The notes under the pieces: model-generated
Seen by the model: only the letters and a program-made list of their open reading frames with translations
Databases searched by the model: none
Told to the model about the DNA's origin: nothing
Shown: positions 36,121 through 44,979 of the stretch, in pieces
Position numbering within the stretch: position 1 is the stretch's first letter
Layout of the letters: each line of letters starts with the position of its first letter
Program-made: the position numbers and the translations under genes
Origin: CAWACC01 sp964390695
GTDB taxonomy: Bacteria; Chlamydiota; Chlamydiia; Chlamydiales; Parachlamydiaceae
Direction of reading: 5' to 3'
Length of the DNA: 64,000 bases
NCBI GenBank assembly: GCA_964390695.1
Contig: CAYMKI010000001.1
Span: 10,810-74,809, forward strand

Positions 36121-36939
36121 CTATCCATTGGGGTTGCGTAAAGATTTAAATCGGGCCGTAATGGAATCCTTGACACCACTGAATGGAATGGACCACGATG
36201 CACAAATGGAGCTGATTAACCTCATGAAATCGGACGATTGGTTTATTTTTTTAAATGTGACATCTAAACGTTCTCCCTCCCACTTGAATACACTGTAACG
36301 GTTAGTACAACTCTTAACAGGAGCGATAACTAGCCTTCCAGGAGCTAAATCAGCTAAGCTTTGAGCGATAACCTGCTGTCCGTCATCATTTTCGGTAATC
36401 TTGCCTGTACAGCAACTTTCTAAATAGATACACGCATCGGGAGCCAGCTTATTAAGAGATTCCTTCAATAGGTGTATATTTTTGCCTGCCACTTTCCGAC
36501 CTTCGGCTCCGAATACATCTTGGGTTAAAATATAGCTATTGGGATTCTCTTCTAGACGATCGCTGGTGAGAGTGATTATATTGCGATTTCCATGAGACCT
36601 GATAAAGAGACCGGTAATAATGTTGTGATTATCTGATGCTGTAGTTTTTATGGCCCGGTTGATATCTTCTATGGAACCCACGGACTCGTACACAATATGG
36701 GTATGCTTTTGAAAGTGCAAAGTGCTCAAACGATCGCAACCCATACGATCTATACGTTCCTCTAATCCAACAGCAGTGAGGACTAACAATACTTTTTTGT
36801 TAAAGGTCATATGTCCTTTATGCACATTCCTTATTAAACGTTCGGCATAAAGATCGCAATCATCTAAATACTTTATAACATGACCTATGACTACGCCTCT
36901 TAACGCATGCACTGCATATTGTTCTATCAAACTATACAC
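36121..36939 (-). CDS. Clan CD cysteine peptidase-like protein, paralogue B
   Basis: 272 aa, tandem paralogue of the preceding minus-strand protein. It keeps the same His-Gly (GLFIRSHGNRN, H116) and Cys (IYLESCCTGKITENDDGQ, C176) positions. Also shared are the KKVLLVLTAVGLEE strand near the N-terminus and the C-terminal VKDSITARFKS. Surface positions differ while the two motif blocks are nearly invariant, which suggests selection on the putative active site. The N-terminus is less hydrophobic than in paralogue A. Both genes are AT-rich relative to the housekeeping neighbours. Confidence 0.6.
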   Translation of the reverse strand: MYSLIEQYAVHALRGVVIGHVIKYLDDCDLYAERLIRNVHKGHMTFNKKVLLVLTAVGLEERIDRMGCDRLSTLHFQKHTHIVYESVGSIEDINRAIKTTASDNHNIITGLFIRSHGNRNIITLTSDRLEENPNSYILTQDVFGAEGRKVAGKNIHLLKESLNKLAPDACIYLESCCTGKITENDDGQQVIAQSLADLAPGRLVIAPVKSCTNRYSVFKWEGERLDVTFKKINQSSDFMRLISSICASWSIPFSGVKDSITARFKSLRNPNG

Positions 36940-37642
36940 AACAAATTCCTCTCATTAAATCTTTGGCAAATTCGTTAATTTTACACTTAATCTACAATAA
37001 CGTCATTAAATTTTCATAATATTTTTAATTATAATCAATATTTATGTTGAATTGATTAATAATAAAGGGAGGTGCCAACAGTTCACGCCAGAAAAGTAAC
37101 ATGCTTTAGAAAAACGCTTAAACATGAAAAGCAGGATGAGCAAAATAGGCAGGATAAAAGGATATATTTGTTTTCACGTGAGAATCGACTGAATTTTATT
37201 TTCTTACCCTGTCTATCCTGCTTATCCTATTTTATTTATATGTCAGTGGAAATTGCTGCGAGGTTGCTGCCGTTCATGATACATCTCAAAAAGAAACATC
37301 AAAAGACGATGAGTTTTCTCGGTTAATGATTGATTCGGTCTTAATAAAACCCTTAAAACAACAATTAAGTCAGCTCGACAAGGTCATTCAGGAATTAGAG
37401 TCTCTGCTAACGAATCCTCGTTCTAACGAAAGCAGCCGCTAAGCCATCAGCTCATATTAAGAGGGCAGCAATTGCCACTAAAAAATCACGACCTCCAGAT
37501 TGGATAAAATAGAGGGTAGCCCATGGAAAGACAACCCCAAAGAGGTAACATCGGATTTAGCGGAAATTGCTGTTTCGAGGATTTCAGCTTTGCTGATTAA
37601 CTGGTACATAACATATAATCCATGACTAAACACCCCTAACAT
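36940..37642. other. Non-coding/decayed region of 703 bp
   Basis: AT-rich, with broken coding fragments. 37110-37240 contains imperfect inverted motifs of the ggcaggata / tatcctgc type, often found as dispersed bacterial repeats. 37230-37442 reads on the plus strand as a short tail containing KPLKQQLSQLDKVIQELESL before a stop. A third plus-strand frame at 37480-37624 gives IEGSPWKDNPKEVTSDLA. No intact gene is supported. Confidence 0.5.
37230..37624 (+). pseudogene. Possible degraded gene remnant
   Basis: Three successive plus-strand frames give protein-like sequence: a Gln/Leu-rich helical stretch (QQLSQLDKVIQELESLL) ending at 37442, a basic IKRAAIATKKSRPP stretch, and a last frame containing LAEIAVSRISALLINWY to 37624. 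The first part would fit the coiled region of an IS110-type transposase, but this is a guess. Frame changes and the lack of a start suggest decay. Confidence 0.25.
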
Positions 37643-38077
37643 ATGGATTATACTATGCAAAATGCCCCTTCTAATAAACTGGTCGGTTTGCCTTATGTGA
37701 TTTTTTACGTCAAAGACGTTCTAGGCATATTATCTTTTTATACACAAGCTTTCGACCTTGTACCCTCATTTGTACACGAGAGCGGTCATTTCGCGGAGCT
37801 AATTTCCAGCGAGGTCACCCTAGCTTTCAGAAGCGAGGAAATGGCTGCGCTCAGCCTGCAGCAAAACTTTCAAAAAAATTCCACACAGTCACCACTGCAA
37901 GCCTTTGAAATCTCCTTCCATGTTCAAAATGTTGATAACGTGTATCAAAAGGCTATCGAAGCAGGCGCCACTTCCATACTTCCTCCTCACCTAAAGCCTT
38001 GGGGACAACTCGCAGCTAATGTTCGCGATCCGGCCGGTCTCCTTTTGGAAATCACAGAATATCCCAAAGCCAACTAA
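37643..38077 (+). CDS. VOC (glyoxalase/bleomycin-resistance) superfamily protein
   Basis: 144 aa. Two beta-alpha-beta-beta-beta modules: GLPYVIFYVKDVLGILSFYTQAFDL at the start and AFEISFHVQNVDNVYQKAIEAGA in the second half, with the closing VRDPAGLLLEITE. The final Glu is a typical metal ligand (E137 region). Substrate unknown. A second ATG four codons later (37655) could be the true start. Confidence 0.85.
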   Translation: MDYTMQNAPSNKLVGLPYVIFYVKDVLGILSFYTQAFDLVPSFVHESGHFAELISSEVTLAFRSEEMAALSLQQNFQKNSTQSPLQAFEISFHVQNVDNVYQKAIEAGATSILPPHLKPWGQLAANVRDPAGLLLEITEYPKAN

Positions 38078-38156
38078 TCGCACCTCATCCTTGACATTAT
38101 ATTCGCTATCATAGATTTTGAATTTTAATTTAACATGCTGTAATAGTGAGGTTCTC

Positions 38157-39254
38157 ATGATGAAATCTTTGTTATCGCTGATATTTGTCGGCCTAATAGC
38201 CTGTTCGACGCAAGCTGAAGCTTGCACCGGTATTCGCCTGCAAGCCAAGGATGGCAACATAGTTCACGGACGCACCCTGGAGTTTGGAATTAAACTTCCC
38301 CTTTCTATTGCTTATATCCCTGCAGGTGAAAACTTTACAGCAACCACTCCCAGTGGCAATGGATTGACCTACACAGCCAAGTATGCAGCCGTGGGGGCTA
38401 TTGCCTATGATAAACTACAGCTTCTAGATGGAATCAACGAAAAAGGTTTGGCCGTAGGCACTTTCTATTTTCCGGGCTTTGCTGAATACACTCCCACCAC
38501 TGCAGAAAATCAAGCTAAATCTTTATCACCAGTAGATTTTCCCAACTGGCTGCTCACACAATTTAGCTCGCTGGAAGAAGTTAAAGAGCATCTCTCTGAT
38601 ATTGTCATAGCTCCTGTAGCAATTAAAGGATGGGGCACCAGCATACCGCCATTCCACTACATCGTCTACGACAAACAAGGCAAAAGCCTCGTCATCGAAC
38701 CCATTCAAGGACAATTGAAACTATATGACAATGCCTTGGGCATATTAACCAATTCGCCTACCTTTGATTGGCATATCATTAATCTGCGCAACTTCATTAA
38801 TTTATCTCCCAACAATGCCGGAACGATAAAACTAGAGAATATGGCTCTCGCTCCTCTGGGTCAAGGATCTGGTATGCTGGGCCTTCCCGGCGATTTCACT
38901 CCACCCTCCAGATTTGTGCGCGCAGCTGCATTTGTGTCCTCGGCAATTCCCTCTGCTAACTCTCAAGAGGCGGTAGCACAGGCATTTCATCTTTTGAACC
39001 AATTTGACATACCCGTTGGTGCTGCCCGTTCTGTGGAAAAAGGGGCAGTCCTCAGCGACTACACGTTAGCCACCGTGGTACGAGAACCCTCGACATTAAA
39101 ATATTACATCCGCACCTATGAAGATCAAAACATCAAAACAGTCGATCTGAATACCTTGAAAAAATCTACCGAAGCAAAAAAAGTTCGCCTATCCGGATCT
39201 CAATCTTATACAGATATTTCCAGCGAATTAAAACCTATAAAAACAAATTCATGA
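38157..39254 (+). CDS. Secreted Ntn-hydrolase, choloylglycine hydrolase / penicillin V acylase family
   Basis: 365 aa from the ATG at 38157, which has GTGAGG 5 nt upstream; an upstream in-frame ATG adds 13 residues that would spoil the signal peptide. The signal sequence (1-22) ends STQAEA, and the mature protein would start with C23 in CTGIRLQAKDGNIVHGRTLEF. This is the N-terminal nucleophile and R/D pattern of the family. DGINEKGLAVGTFYFPG and NSPTFDWHIINLRNF are also typical. Members cleave linear amides (bile salts, penicillin V, N-acyl amino acids, acyl-homoserine lactones). The stop overlaps the next start (ATGA), so the two are coupled. Confidence 0.9.
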   Translation: MMKSLLSLIFVGLIACSTQAEACTGIRLQAKDGNIVHGRTLEFGIKLPLSIAYIPAGENFTATTPSGNGLTYTAKYAAVGAIAYDKLQLLDGINEKGLAVGTFYFPGFAEYTPTTAENQAKSLSPVDFPNWLLTQFSSLEEVKEHLSDIVIAPVAIKGWGTSIPPFHYIVYDKQGKSLVIEPIQGQLKLYDNALGILTNSPTFDWHIINLRNFINLSPNNAGTIKLENMALAPLGQGSGMLGLPGDFTPPSRFVRAAAFVSSAIPSANSQEAVAQAFHLLNQFDIPVGAARSVEKGAVLSDYTLATVVREPSTLKYYIRTYEDQNIKTVDLNTLKKSTEAKKVRLSGSQSYTDISSELKPIKTNS

Positions 39255-40033
39255 TCTTCTTATTGCTAGCAGCACTACCTGTGCTGCTAGCTGCCAACTT
39301 GCAAGCTTATGATCTCAATAACGGCGAAGATATTACACGCCCAATCACGCGTGTGGATTTGAGGGCAAGGTTCCAAGATGGGGCTAGCTCACAAAAAGGA
39401 AAAACATTTACTCTCACAGCTCGCTCCGATATGGCCATTACATTAAAAAGCCTCTGGCAAATTGGATTGCGGGCAGATTTACCGGTCGAAGTCTTTTGGT
39501 GCCCAAGATCTTGCTGCAATTGCACATCCTGCTACAACTCAAGACGCATGGGAGATTCATTATTTCAAATCTTCGTTATCACCCCTGCTAAAAACAAGTG
39601 GACTTTCGCCTTGGGATCAAAATTCATCTTCCCTACCGCCGGTAGAAATCTCGAGATCGGTGATGGCAAGTATCAAATCCTTCCTTCCGCAGCTATGAAG
39701 TACGACTTATCCGATTGGAGCGATGGAGCTTATGCAGGCATACTCTTTAGACAAGCCTGGAGCTATGCCGGACATCCCAGTGCCCCGCGCATTAACCAGA
39801 CATTCATACAGCCTTTCTTTAACCTCAACCTGCCCAATGCGTGGTTTTTAAATTCATCCCCCGAATTGTTCTATGATTGGCGCACACAGCATTGGTTTAT
39901 TCCCTTTGACCTCATGATTGGAAAATTAATTCATGAAAAATATGTGGTTTCTCTAGAGTATGAAGCCGCAATTGTCGACGATTATCCTAACTATACGCAG
40001 CAGATAGAATTCCGAATAGGCGCTTTCTTTTAG
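39251..40033 (+). CDS. Predicted outer-membrane beta-barrel-type exported protein
   Basis: 260 aa with a short signal peptide (cleavage near ANLQA, ~19). The rest alternates in beta-strand style with many Tyr, Trp and Phe and ends in a Phe-terminated strand (IEFRIGAFF), as in outer-membrane barrels recognised by BamA. A Cys cluster, C84, C88, C89, C91 and C94 (CPRSCCNCTSC), sits in a probable loop. It is translationally coupled to the secreted Ntn-hydrolase. I do not recognise a named family; barrel topology is an inference. Confidence 0.62.
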   Translation: MIFLLLAALPVLLAANLQAYDLNNGEDITRPITRVDLRARFQDGASSQKGKTFTLTARSDMAITLKSLWQIGLRADLPVEVFWCPRSCCNCTSCYNSRRMGDSLFQIFVITPAKNKWTFALGSKFIFPTAGRNLEIGDGKYQILPSAAMKYDLSDWSDGAYAGILFRQAWSYAGHPSAPRINQTFIQPFFNLNLPNAWFLNSSPELFYDWRTQHWFIPFDLMIGKLIHEKYVVSLEYEAAIVDDYPNYTQQIEFRIGAFF

Positions 40034-40076
40034 ATTGTTGATACTTGTGGATAAAAGTTCGGTTCCAAAGGTTGAA

Positions 40077-40886
40077 TCACTCGTCGTCAAAGACCCCGTA
40101 ATTTTCGTATATTTTTGCCCAGATTTCGAGGTCTACATGAGTCAGAATATCTTCTTTAGACTCATCATCATGAGACGATGGATCCAAATCTTCAGAAGAC
40201 TCATCTTCAGCATCGTCACGCACTTTCTCACTTTTTTCATTTTCATGAGTATATGGCAAAGATGGGCTTAAAGACAATAGCGCGTTGCTCTCTTCTTTTT
40301 TCTTTTGGATATGCCTTAGAACGGCATCTTGATTAGCATATAGGAAGTTGCTAGGATTTTGGGTTAAGACAGCAAAGGTGGTATGAAATTCAAAACCATT
40401 AGGCTGGGGACTAAAGAAATTTTTTTCCCGCAATTCAGAGGCAGACCTAAATTCTTTTAAAGATGCAGAGAAAATATTAACCTCAACAAGGCAAATCCAT
40501 ATTTTTTTCATCATTTTCCAATGAAGGGGAATGACTTTTTGGAAGCCCTTTACAGTGCAAACAGCATCTACCCCATCGCTCAATCTTAATAAAGGAGGGA
40601 TGTTTTTAAATTTTGTATCCATTTCGTATTTTCCAATAATACTCACATGGGCTCCGATGGGATTAGGAAAAACAGACGAGCCGGGAAAATAGGGGGGGAG
40701 CTGATAGCTGAATTTTTTGTTGTTTGGTTTGCTTTCTTTACCTATTTTTAGTATTTCAAACAAAAGTTTTATAGTATCATCGGGTATTTTAACGAATAAA
40801 GAATTATTTTTTATTTCGACTTTCCCTTTGATAGTTAGATCTCCATTACGAAAGATTTGATAGGATTTCATTAATATTTCATTCAT
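40077..40886 (-). CDS. Hypothetical protein, 269 aa
   Basis: No family recognised. The N-terminal ~210 residues look globular with mixed alpha/beta content, including an aromatic/proline-rich YQLPPYFPGSSVFPNPIGAHV segment. The C-terminal ~60 residues are charged and disorder-prone, with an acidic Ser-rich stretch (AEDESSEDLDPSSHDDESKED). No membrane segment or signal peptide. The disordered acidic tail fits an effector or a regulator, without proof. AT-rich upstream spacer. Confidence 0.55.
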   Translation of the reverse strand: MNEILMKSYQIFRNGDLTIKGKVEIKNNSLFVKIPDDTIKLLFEILKIGKESKPNNKKFSYQLPPYFPGSSVFPNPIGAHVSIIGKYEMDTKFKNIPPLLRLSDGVDAVCTVKGFQKVIPLHWKMMKKIWICLVEVNIFSASLKEFRSASELREKNFFSPQPNGFEFHTTFAVLTQNPSNFLYANQDAVLRHIQKKKEESNALLSLSPSLPYTHENEKSEKVRDDAEDESSEDLDPSSHDDESKEDILTHVDLEIWAKIYENYGVFDDE

Positions 40887-41128
40887 AAATACACCATTTT
40901 ATAGAGTTCAAACTTTTTAATTATTGTGAGACATACTTTATCATCTCGGCATCTTTTTGGTAAAGAGCGTATCGAAATATCTTAGACTTGTATAAGAAGC
41001 TGAATAGTTAGGCCCATGCTATCATAAAATCTTCACCAAACTAAATTCTATTCTTTTATTAGACTATTATTTATGATAATTTGAGACTCAGAAGAATTTT
41101 ATATATTTTAATTTTATAGGGCACAACT

Positions 41129-41956
41129 ATGAATTCATTAACTCTTGAGCCAACACAAACACCGGCCACGGCTTATGCTGAGACGCTGCCTTCCGAAGGG
41201 TGCTCCAAAGTGAAGCAAATCGCCGGTAGGGTATTTAATAGCACGCTCCTATGGGCTTTAGCGGGTATGGCTACTTTAACGATCACCTCCATTCTAGTGA
41301 TTTCCGGAGCGATATCCCCAATCCCCTTTGCACTAGTGGCGGGGGCATTAGGATTAGCCATGTTGATTCCCTCTTTGATAAAATTCAAAAAACTGATTTT
41401 TGAAACTTCTCTGGTAGGCACCATTGTCAATTATGAAGTGAAGCAAAAACCCTGGCACCATGATATCATTACTGGAAAACTCACCCTAGGTGCCATTCCG
41501 ATGACCAACTATACTCCGCTAGGGGATTTTAAGGATAAAAAAATCAGCGCCGTAATAACAGCTCTGGAACCTCATGAGTGGAAAAAACCCAATCTATTCG
41601 GCATACCTGTCAAAGGACAGCAGTGGCAAGAGGCTGCTATCGAACACTGCCTGATTGAAACACCGGACTTTGTGCCCCTTTCCCAAGAAAATATCCAAAA
41701 GGGGGTAGATTTTATTAAAGCCCACATTCAAGACAAAGAGGGACACGTTTACGTGCACTGCAAAGCAGGAAAAGGACGCAGTGCCACCATTGTCATTTGC
41801 TATTTACTGCAATATGGAGAAAAACATGGCCTTCCTAAATTTACTGTAGATGAGGCTATCCGGCATGTCAAAAACTTAAGGCCTGTGATCAAAATAAATC
41901 CGGAACAAAGACAAGCTATTGATACTTTTTATAGCTTAAAGTCTACTCCAAGATAG
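41129..41956 (+). CDS. Dual-specificity/lipid phosphatase with Inc-like membrane hairpin
   Basis: 275 aa. Residues ~38-61 and ~63-87 are two membrane helices separated by a tight SPIP turn, the bilobed hydrophobic hairpin typical of chlamydial inclusion-membrane (Inc) proteins. Residues ~115-272 form a PTP/DSP fold: general-acid Asp in TPDFVPLS (D180) and active-site loop HCKAGKGRS (C211). The overall layout resembles PTPMT1-type phosphatases (substrate phosphoinositide or phosphatidylglycerophosphate). The hairpin plus cytosol-facing phosphatase suggests a secreted Inc-type effector acting on host lipids or proteins. That is inference. The 3' end overlaps lptB by 28 nt. Confidence 0.78.
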   Translation: MNSLTLEPTQTPATAYAETLPSEGCSKVKQIAGRVFNSTLLWALAGMATLTITSILVISGAISPIPFALVAGALGLAMLIPSLIKFKKLIFETSLVGTIVNYEVKQKPWHHDIITGKLTLGAIPMTNYTPLGDFKDKKISAVITALEPHEWKKPNLFGIPVKGQQWQEAAIEHCLIETPDFVPLSQENIQKGVDFIKAHIQDKEGHVYVHCKAGKGRSATIVICYLLQYGEKHGLPKFTVDEAIRHVKNLRPVIKINPEQRQAIDTFYSLKSTPR

Positions 41957-42690
41957 GATCGGCGCACATCTTCGTGATGGATCAGCTCATCGACCGTACC
42001 TGAGATCCGCGCTTTTCCGTCGATCACGATATATCCGCGGTTGACGACCGAAAAAATCTCCCTGGCATTGTGGTCTGTAATCAGAATACTGATATTTTTG
42101 CTGGTGAGATGCTGGATCATCTCCTTCACTTCATAAACAGAAATAGGATCGATGTTGGCAAAGGGTTCGTCTAGCATTAAAAACGAAGGGGATGTGACCA
42201 TGGCGCGTGTAATTTCCAGCCGGCGTCTTTCTCCTCCAGAGAGAGCTAGCGCTTTCTTTTTGGCTAAGCGAGTCAAGTGCAGATCGGCCAATAATTCTTC
42301 CAAACGCTGTGTGCGTTCGGCTTTAGTCAAATCCATACACTCTAAAATGCACAAAATATTTTCCTCTACGGTCAGATTTCTGAACACCGAGGGTTCTTGC
42401 GCCAAATACCCCATGCCCATCCTGGCTCGCTTATGCATAGGCATATCCGTCACGTCCACGCCATTGAATACAACCGAGCCTTTATCAGGTTTGATCAATC
42501 CCACAGTCATATAAAAAGCCGTGGTTTTTCCGGCGCCATTAGGCCCTAGCAATCCCACGATTTCACCCGGATAGACACAAAAGGACAAGCCGTCGACAAC
42601 TTTGCGGCCACCATAGCTTTTTTCCAAATTGCTCACCTCCAGGCAGGGTGAAGCATTATCCAAAGGTCTATTACTTTGATTCATCGGCAC
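41929..42690 (-). CDS. lptB: LPS export ABC ATPase LptB
   Basis: 253 aa. Walker A GPNGAGKTT, Q-loop YLAQEPSVFRNLTVEEN, signature LSGGERRRLEITRAM, Walker B FLMLDEPFANIDP, and H-loop ILITDHNAREI are all present. The YLAQEPSVFR Q-loop and HNARE are characteristic of LptB (YhbG). It powers lipopolysaccharide transport to the outer membrane. The gene follows the LptA-like gene with a 20-nt overlap, the order known in Chlamydia. Confidence 0.96.
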   Translation of the reverse strand: MPMNQSNRPLDNASPCLEVSNLEKSYGGRKVVDGLSFCVYPGEIVGLLGPNGAGKTTAFYMTVGLIKPDKGSVVFNGVDVTDMPMHKRARMGMGYLAQEPSVFRNLTVEENILCILECMDLTKAERTQRLEELLADLHLTRLAKKKALALSGGERRRLEITRAMVTSPSFLMLDEPFANIDPISVYEVKEMIQHLTSKNISILITDHNAREIFSVVNRGYIVIDGKARISGTVDELIHHEDVRRSYLGVDFKL

Positions 42691-44248
42691 TCTTATCCTT
42701 TATGGTATTGCGGTCTATAACAAAACGCTTACGCAACTGCTCAAACTCATTTTCGACAAAACTAAAGCGTACATCGCCAACCCCTTTGACCGTCTCCTTC
42801 TTCGTAGCTTCGTCACGCTTAATCTTCAAAGTCGTCGCGCTGACTTCCATATTATTGGCTTTATCATAAAATAAAACACGCTTGAGGTTATCATGCGAGG
42901 TAAAAATGGCTTCTTTTGTCCGCGGGTTATATTCTACCTTATCCGCTATCACATACCTTATCAAAGGAGAATTGGGATCCGAGCCCGATGCGTAGCTATT
43001 CAACATTTTGACATTACCTTCAAGCACAAGTTTCTGGGGGAGAATAGACTTATCTTCCATGCTATACTGAAAAGCCAGTTTGTCTGCATATATAGTCCCG
43101 AGATGATCCTCAAAAAAGACCTGTTGATCTTCAGGAACCCTGCCGCTGTCATCTACAGGACTTTCCATGAGTATCAAAAGACGAGAGTGATCCACCAAAG
43201 TTCTGCCGTAGCATGTCAGATGATGCTCTTTGTTTTTTTCCTCTTCAAAGCCTGTCAAAAGGGTCTTACCGCGGCTTTCAATGGTATCTATCTGCTTCTT
43301 TTTATTCACAACAGCCTGAGAAAGAATGATTTGATCTTCGTTGGCAAGCTGTAGAAAGCCTTTTTGATCCAAGAAGACATGATCTTTCAAAACAAGCTGC
43401 TGTTCAAGATCTTTCCAAACCAAAGAATCTGCCTTAAAATCAAGTCCTGACTTTTGGCTTTTTTCCTCCGAATGATTCAAAGCGACAACACCGCTAGGAT
43501 AAGAACACCCTATTTGTTTGGTGGCTGTATCGATGCTAATATGTTTAGCTTGGATCAAATCACCATTAAGATTGGTGATACGGCATAGACCTGCATCTTG
43601 ATGTGATTTCATCGAAATTATGCCAGGATACGCACTTGAAGACACCTCAGGGCTGTGCGGAAGCTTATCAAAAGAGGCAAAATCAGCCTGAGCGATAAAG
43701 TCATGGTTGTAATCTATAGTCACTTGGTCTTCAGCGACAAGACGGGATAAATAGGCAGCCATCTGCGAATTAGCTTCTCTGATCTCCCTAGCTATTTCCA
43801 CGGTCATTTTTTTACTTGTCAAGATCACAGGTACCGGCGATGCATGGGATTTATCTGAGATGCTTTCTAAATATTTGACTAACGGCTCGGATGCATCTCC
43901 TTCAAAAACTCCTCGATTAGCTCCTAAATCGATTTCCGCTACAGCACAGTTTAGCTGTCCACCTTGGCGTAAGCGTATATTGACCTGCTGGGATAACTTC
44001 AGCTTGCCTTTATCTATCTTCTTATCTTGCGGATGCGGCACAACTTCGATTTGGCCTGATGTGATATCGCCTAAGTCATGGATGAGGTGAACATGATCTT
44101 TAAACAAGAGGGTATTGCCGTTGTATAGCGCTTGTCCAGCATCAATTTTCAAGGCCGAATCTATAACGGGAGCCGAAGCACATAAGCAAGCAGCCCACAA
44201 AGACCAAACACAGACTAGACAGGTATATAACATCGATTGTATCATCAT
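42671..44248 (-). CDS. LptA/OstA-like periplasmic LPS-transport protein
   Basis: 525 aa, signal peptide ~1-26 (cleavage near LCASA). Repeated short beta-jellyroll-like motifs such as ITSGQIEVVP, DFKADSLVWKDLEQQLVLKDHVFL and MEVSATTLKIKRDE are the pattern of OstA/LptA domains. It is much longer than ordinary LptA (~185 aa), so several OstA units may be concatenated or it may cover more of the periplasmic bridge. It lies between lptC and lptB, overlapping both (4 and 20 nt). The assignment rests on motif style and gene context. Confidence 0.78.
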   Translation of the reverse strand: MMIQSMLYTCLVCVWSLWAACLCASAPVIDSALKIDAGQALYNGNTLLFKDHVHLIHDLGDITSGQIEVVPHPQDKKIDKGKLKLSQQVNIRLRQGGQLNCAVAEIDLGANRGVFEGDASEPLVKYLESISDKSHASPVPVILTSKKMTVEIAREIREANSQMAAYLSRLVAEDQVTIDYNHDFIAQADFASFDKLPHSPEVSSSAYPGIISMKSHQDAGLCRITNLNGDLIQAKHISIDTATKQIGCSYPSGVVALNHSEEKSQKSGLDFKADSLVWKDLEQQLVLKDHVFLDQKGFLQLANEDQIILSQAVVNKKKQIDTIESRGKTLLTGFEEEKNKEHHLTCYGRTLVDHSRLLILMESPVDDSGRVPEDQQVFFEDHLGTIYADKLAFQYSMEDKSILPQKLVLEGNVKMLNSYASGSDPNSPLIRYVIADKVEYNPRTKEAIFTSHDNLKRVLFYDKANNMEVSATTLKIKRDEATKKETVKGVGDVRFSFVENEFEQLRKRFVIDRNTIKDKSADESK

Positions 44249-44979
44249 ATTTTTTGTTCAAAAAATGTTGCTTTCAGTTTGGTAGCCGTAAAATTCACAT
44301 TTCTGTCGGAAAAAGAAAAAACTACAGATTCTGCCGTTCCTGACATGACTGGCTTGATATCACGGATAACTTTAGGAATATCATGAGAGGGAATATCATA
44401 CCTATAAATCTTCACCTTATCAGCCACGAACTTGTCACTATTATAAAAATAGGTGGCATCATCGGCCTCCAGGTAACGCAATCGCTGCCGAAGCAATATA
44501 CCCGGCATAGCGGGATCTATTTGGGATGATTCTTGATCCGGGTCCTGATTTCTCACCACAACTTTTCCGTTGGGCTGTCTCACCGCTTCACGACCATCGG
44601 GCAACAAATAATACAGCTCTTCCTGCATCAGACATTTGACGTCTTGCATTTTTTCCAAGATCTCCAATCCGCTTTCCTGATTGTCCAACACAAGCGTAGA
44701 AGCGGAACTCGAAAGTTGAATTTGCAGCCTCTCTGAACCTTGTACCCAGCCAATATCTTTTTGAATACCCCTGCGCTTTTGATGGGCTTTGTAAGGAGAC
44801 ACTTTGAAGTTTGAATTAATGGGGTTAGCAGCCTCTACCAATGCGTGGTAAGCATCTGCATTGTCCGAAGAGGCTATTTTGAAATAAAAAAACCACGACC
44901 CTATGATGACTGCAATAATTGCGCTTACTAGCGCGAAAACAGCTTTCAAAGAACTACTTTTACGAATGGATAATTTCAT
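44245..44979 (-). CDS. lptC: LptC-like LPS-transport membrane protein
   Basis: 244 aa with one N-terminal membrane anchor (~13-31) and a periplasmic beta-rich domain, the layout of LptC. Visible strands such as YFYNSDKFVADKVKIYRYDI and SGTAESVVFSFSDRNVNFTATKLKATF resemble the C-terminal LptC strand that joins to LptA. It overlaps kdsA by 20 nt and the LptA-like gene by 4 nt. LptC is poorly conserved, so context supports the name. Confidence 0.75.
   Translation of the reverse strand: MKLSIRKSSSLKAVFALVSAIIAVIIGSWFFYFKIASSDNADAYHALVEAANPINSNFKVSPYKAHQKRRGIQKDIGWVQGSERLQIQLSSSASTLVLDNQESGLEILEKMQDVKCLMQEELYYLLPDGREAVRQPNGKVVVRNQDPDQESSQIDPAMPGILLRQRLRYLEADDATYFYNSDKFVADKVKIYRYDIPSHDIPKVIRDIKPVMSGTAESVVFSFSDRNVNFTATKLKATFFEQKI

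Noticed and set aside
37478..37660. 60-aa minus-strand frame as a gene
   Set aside because: No ribosome site or recognisable domain; the strip looks decayed and the plus-strand frames are more protein-like.
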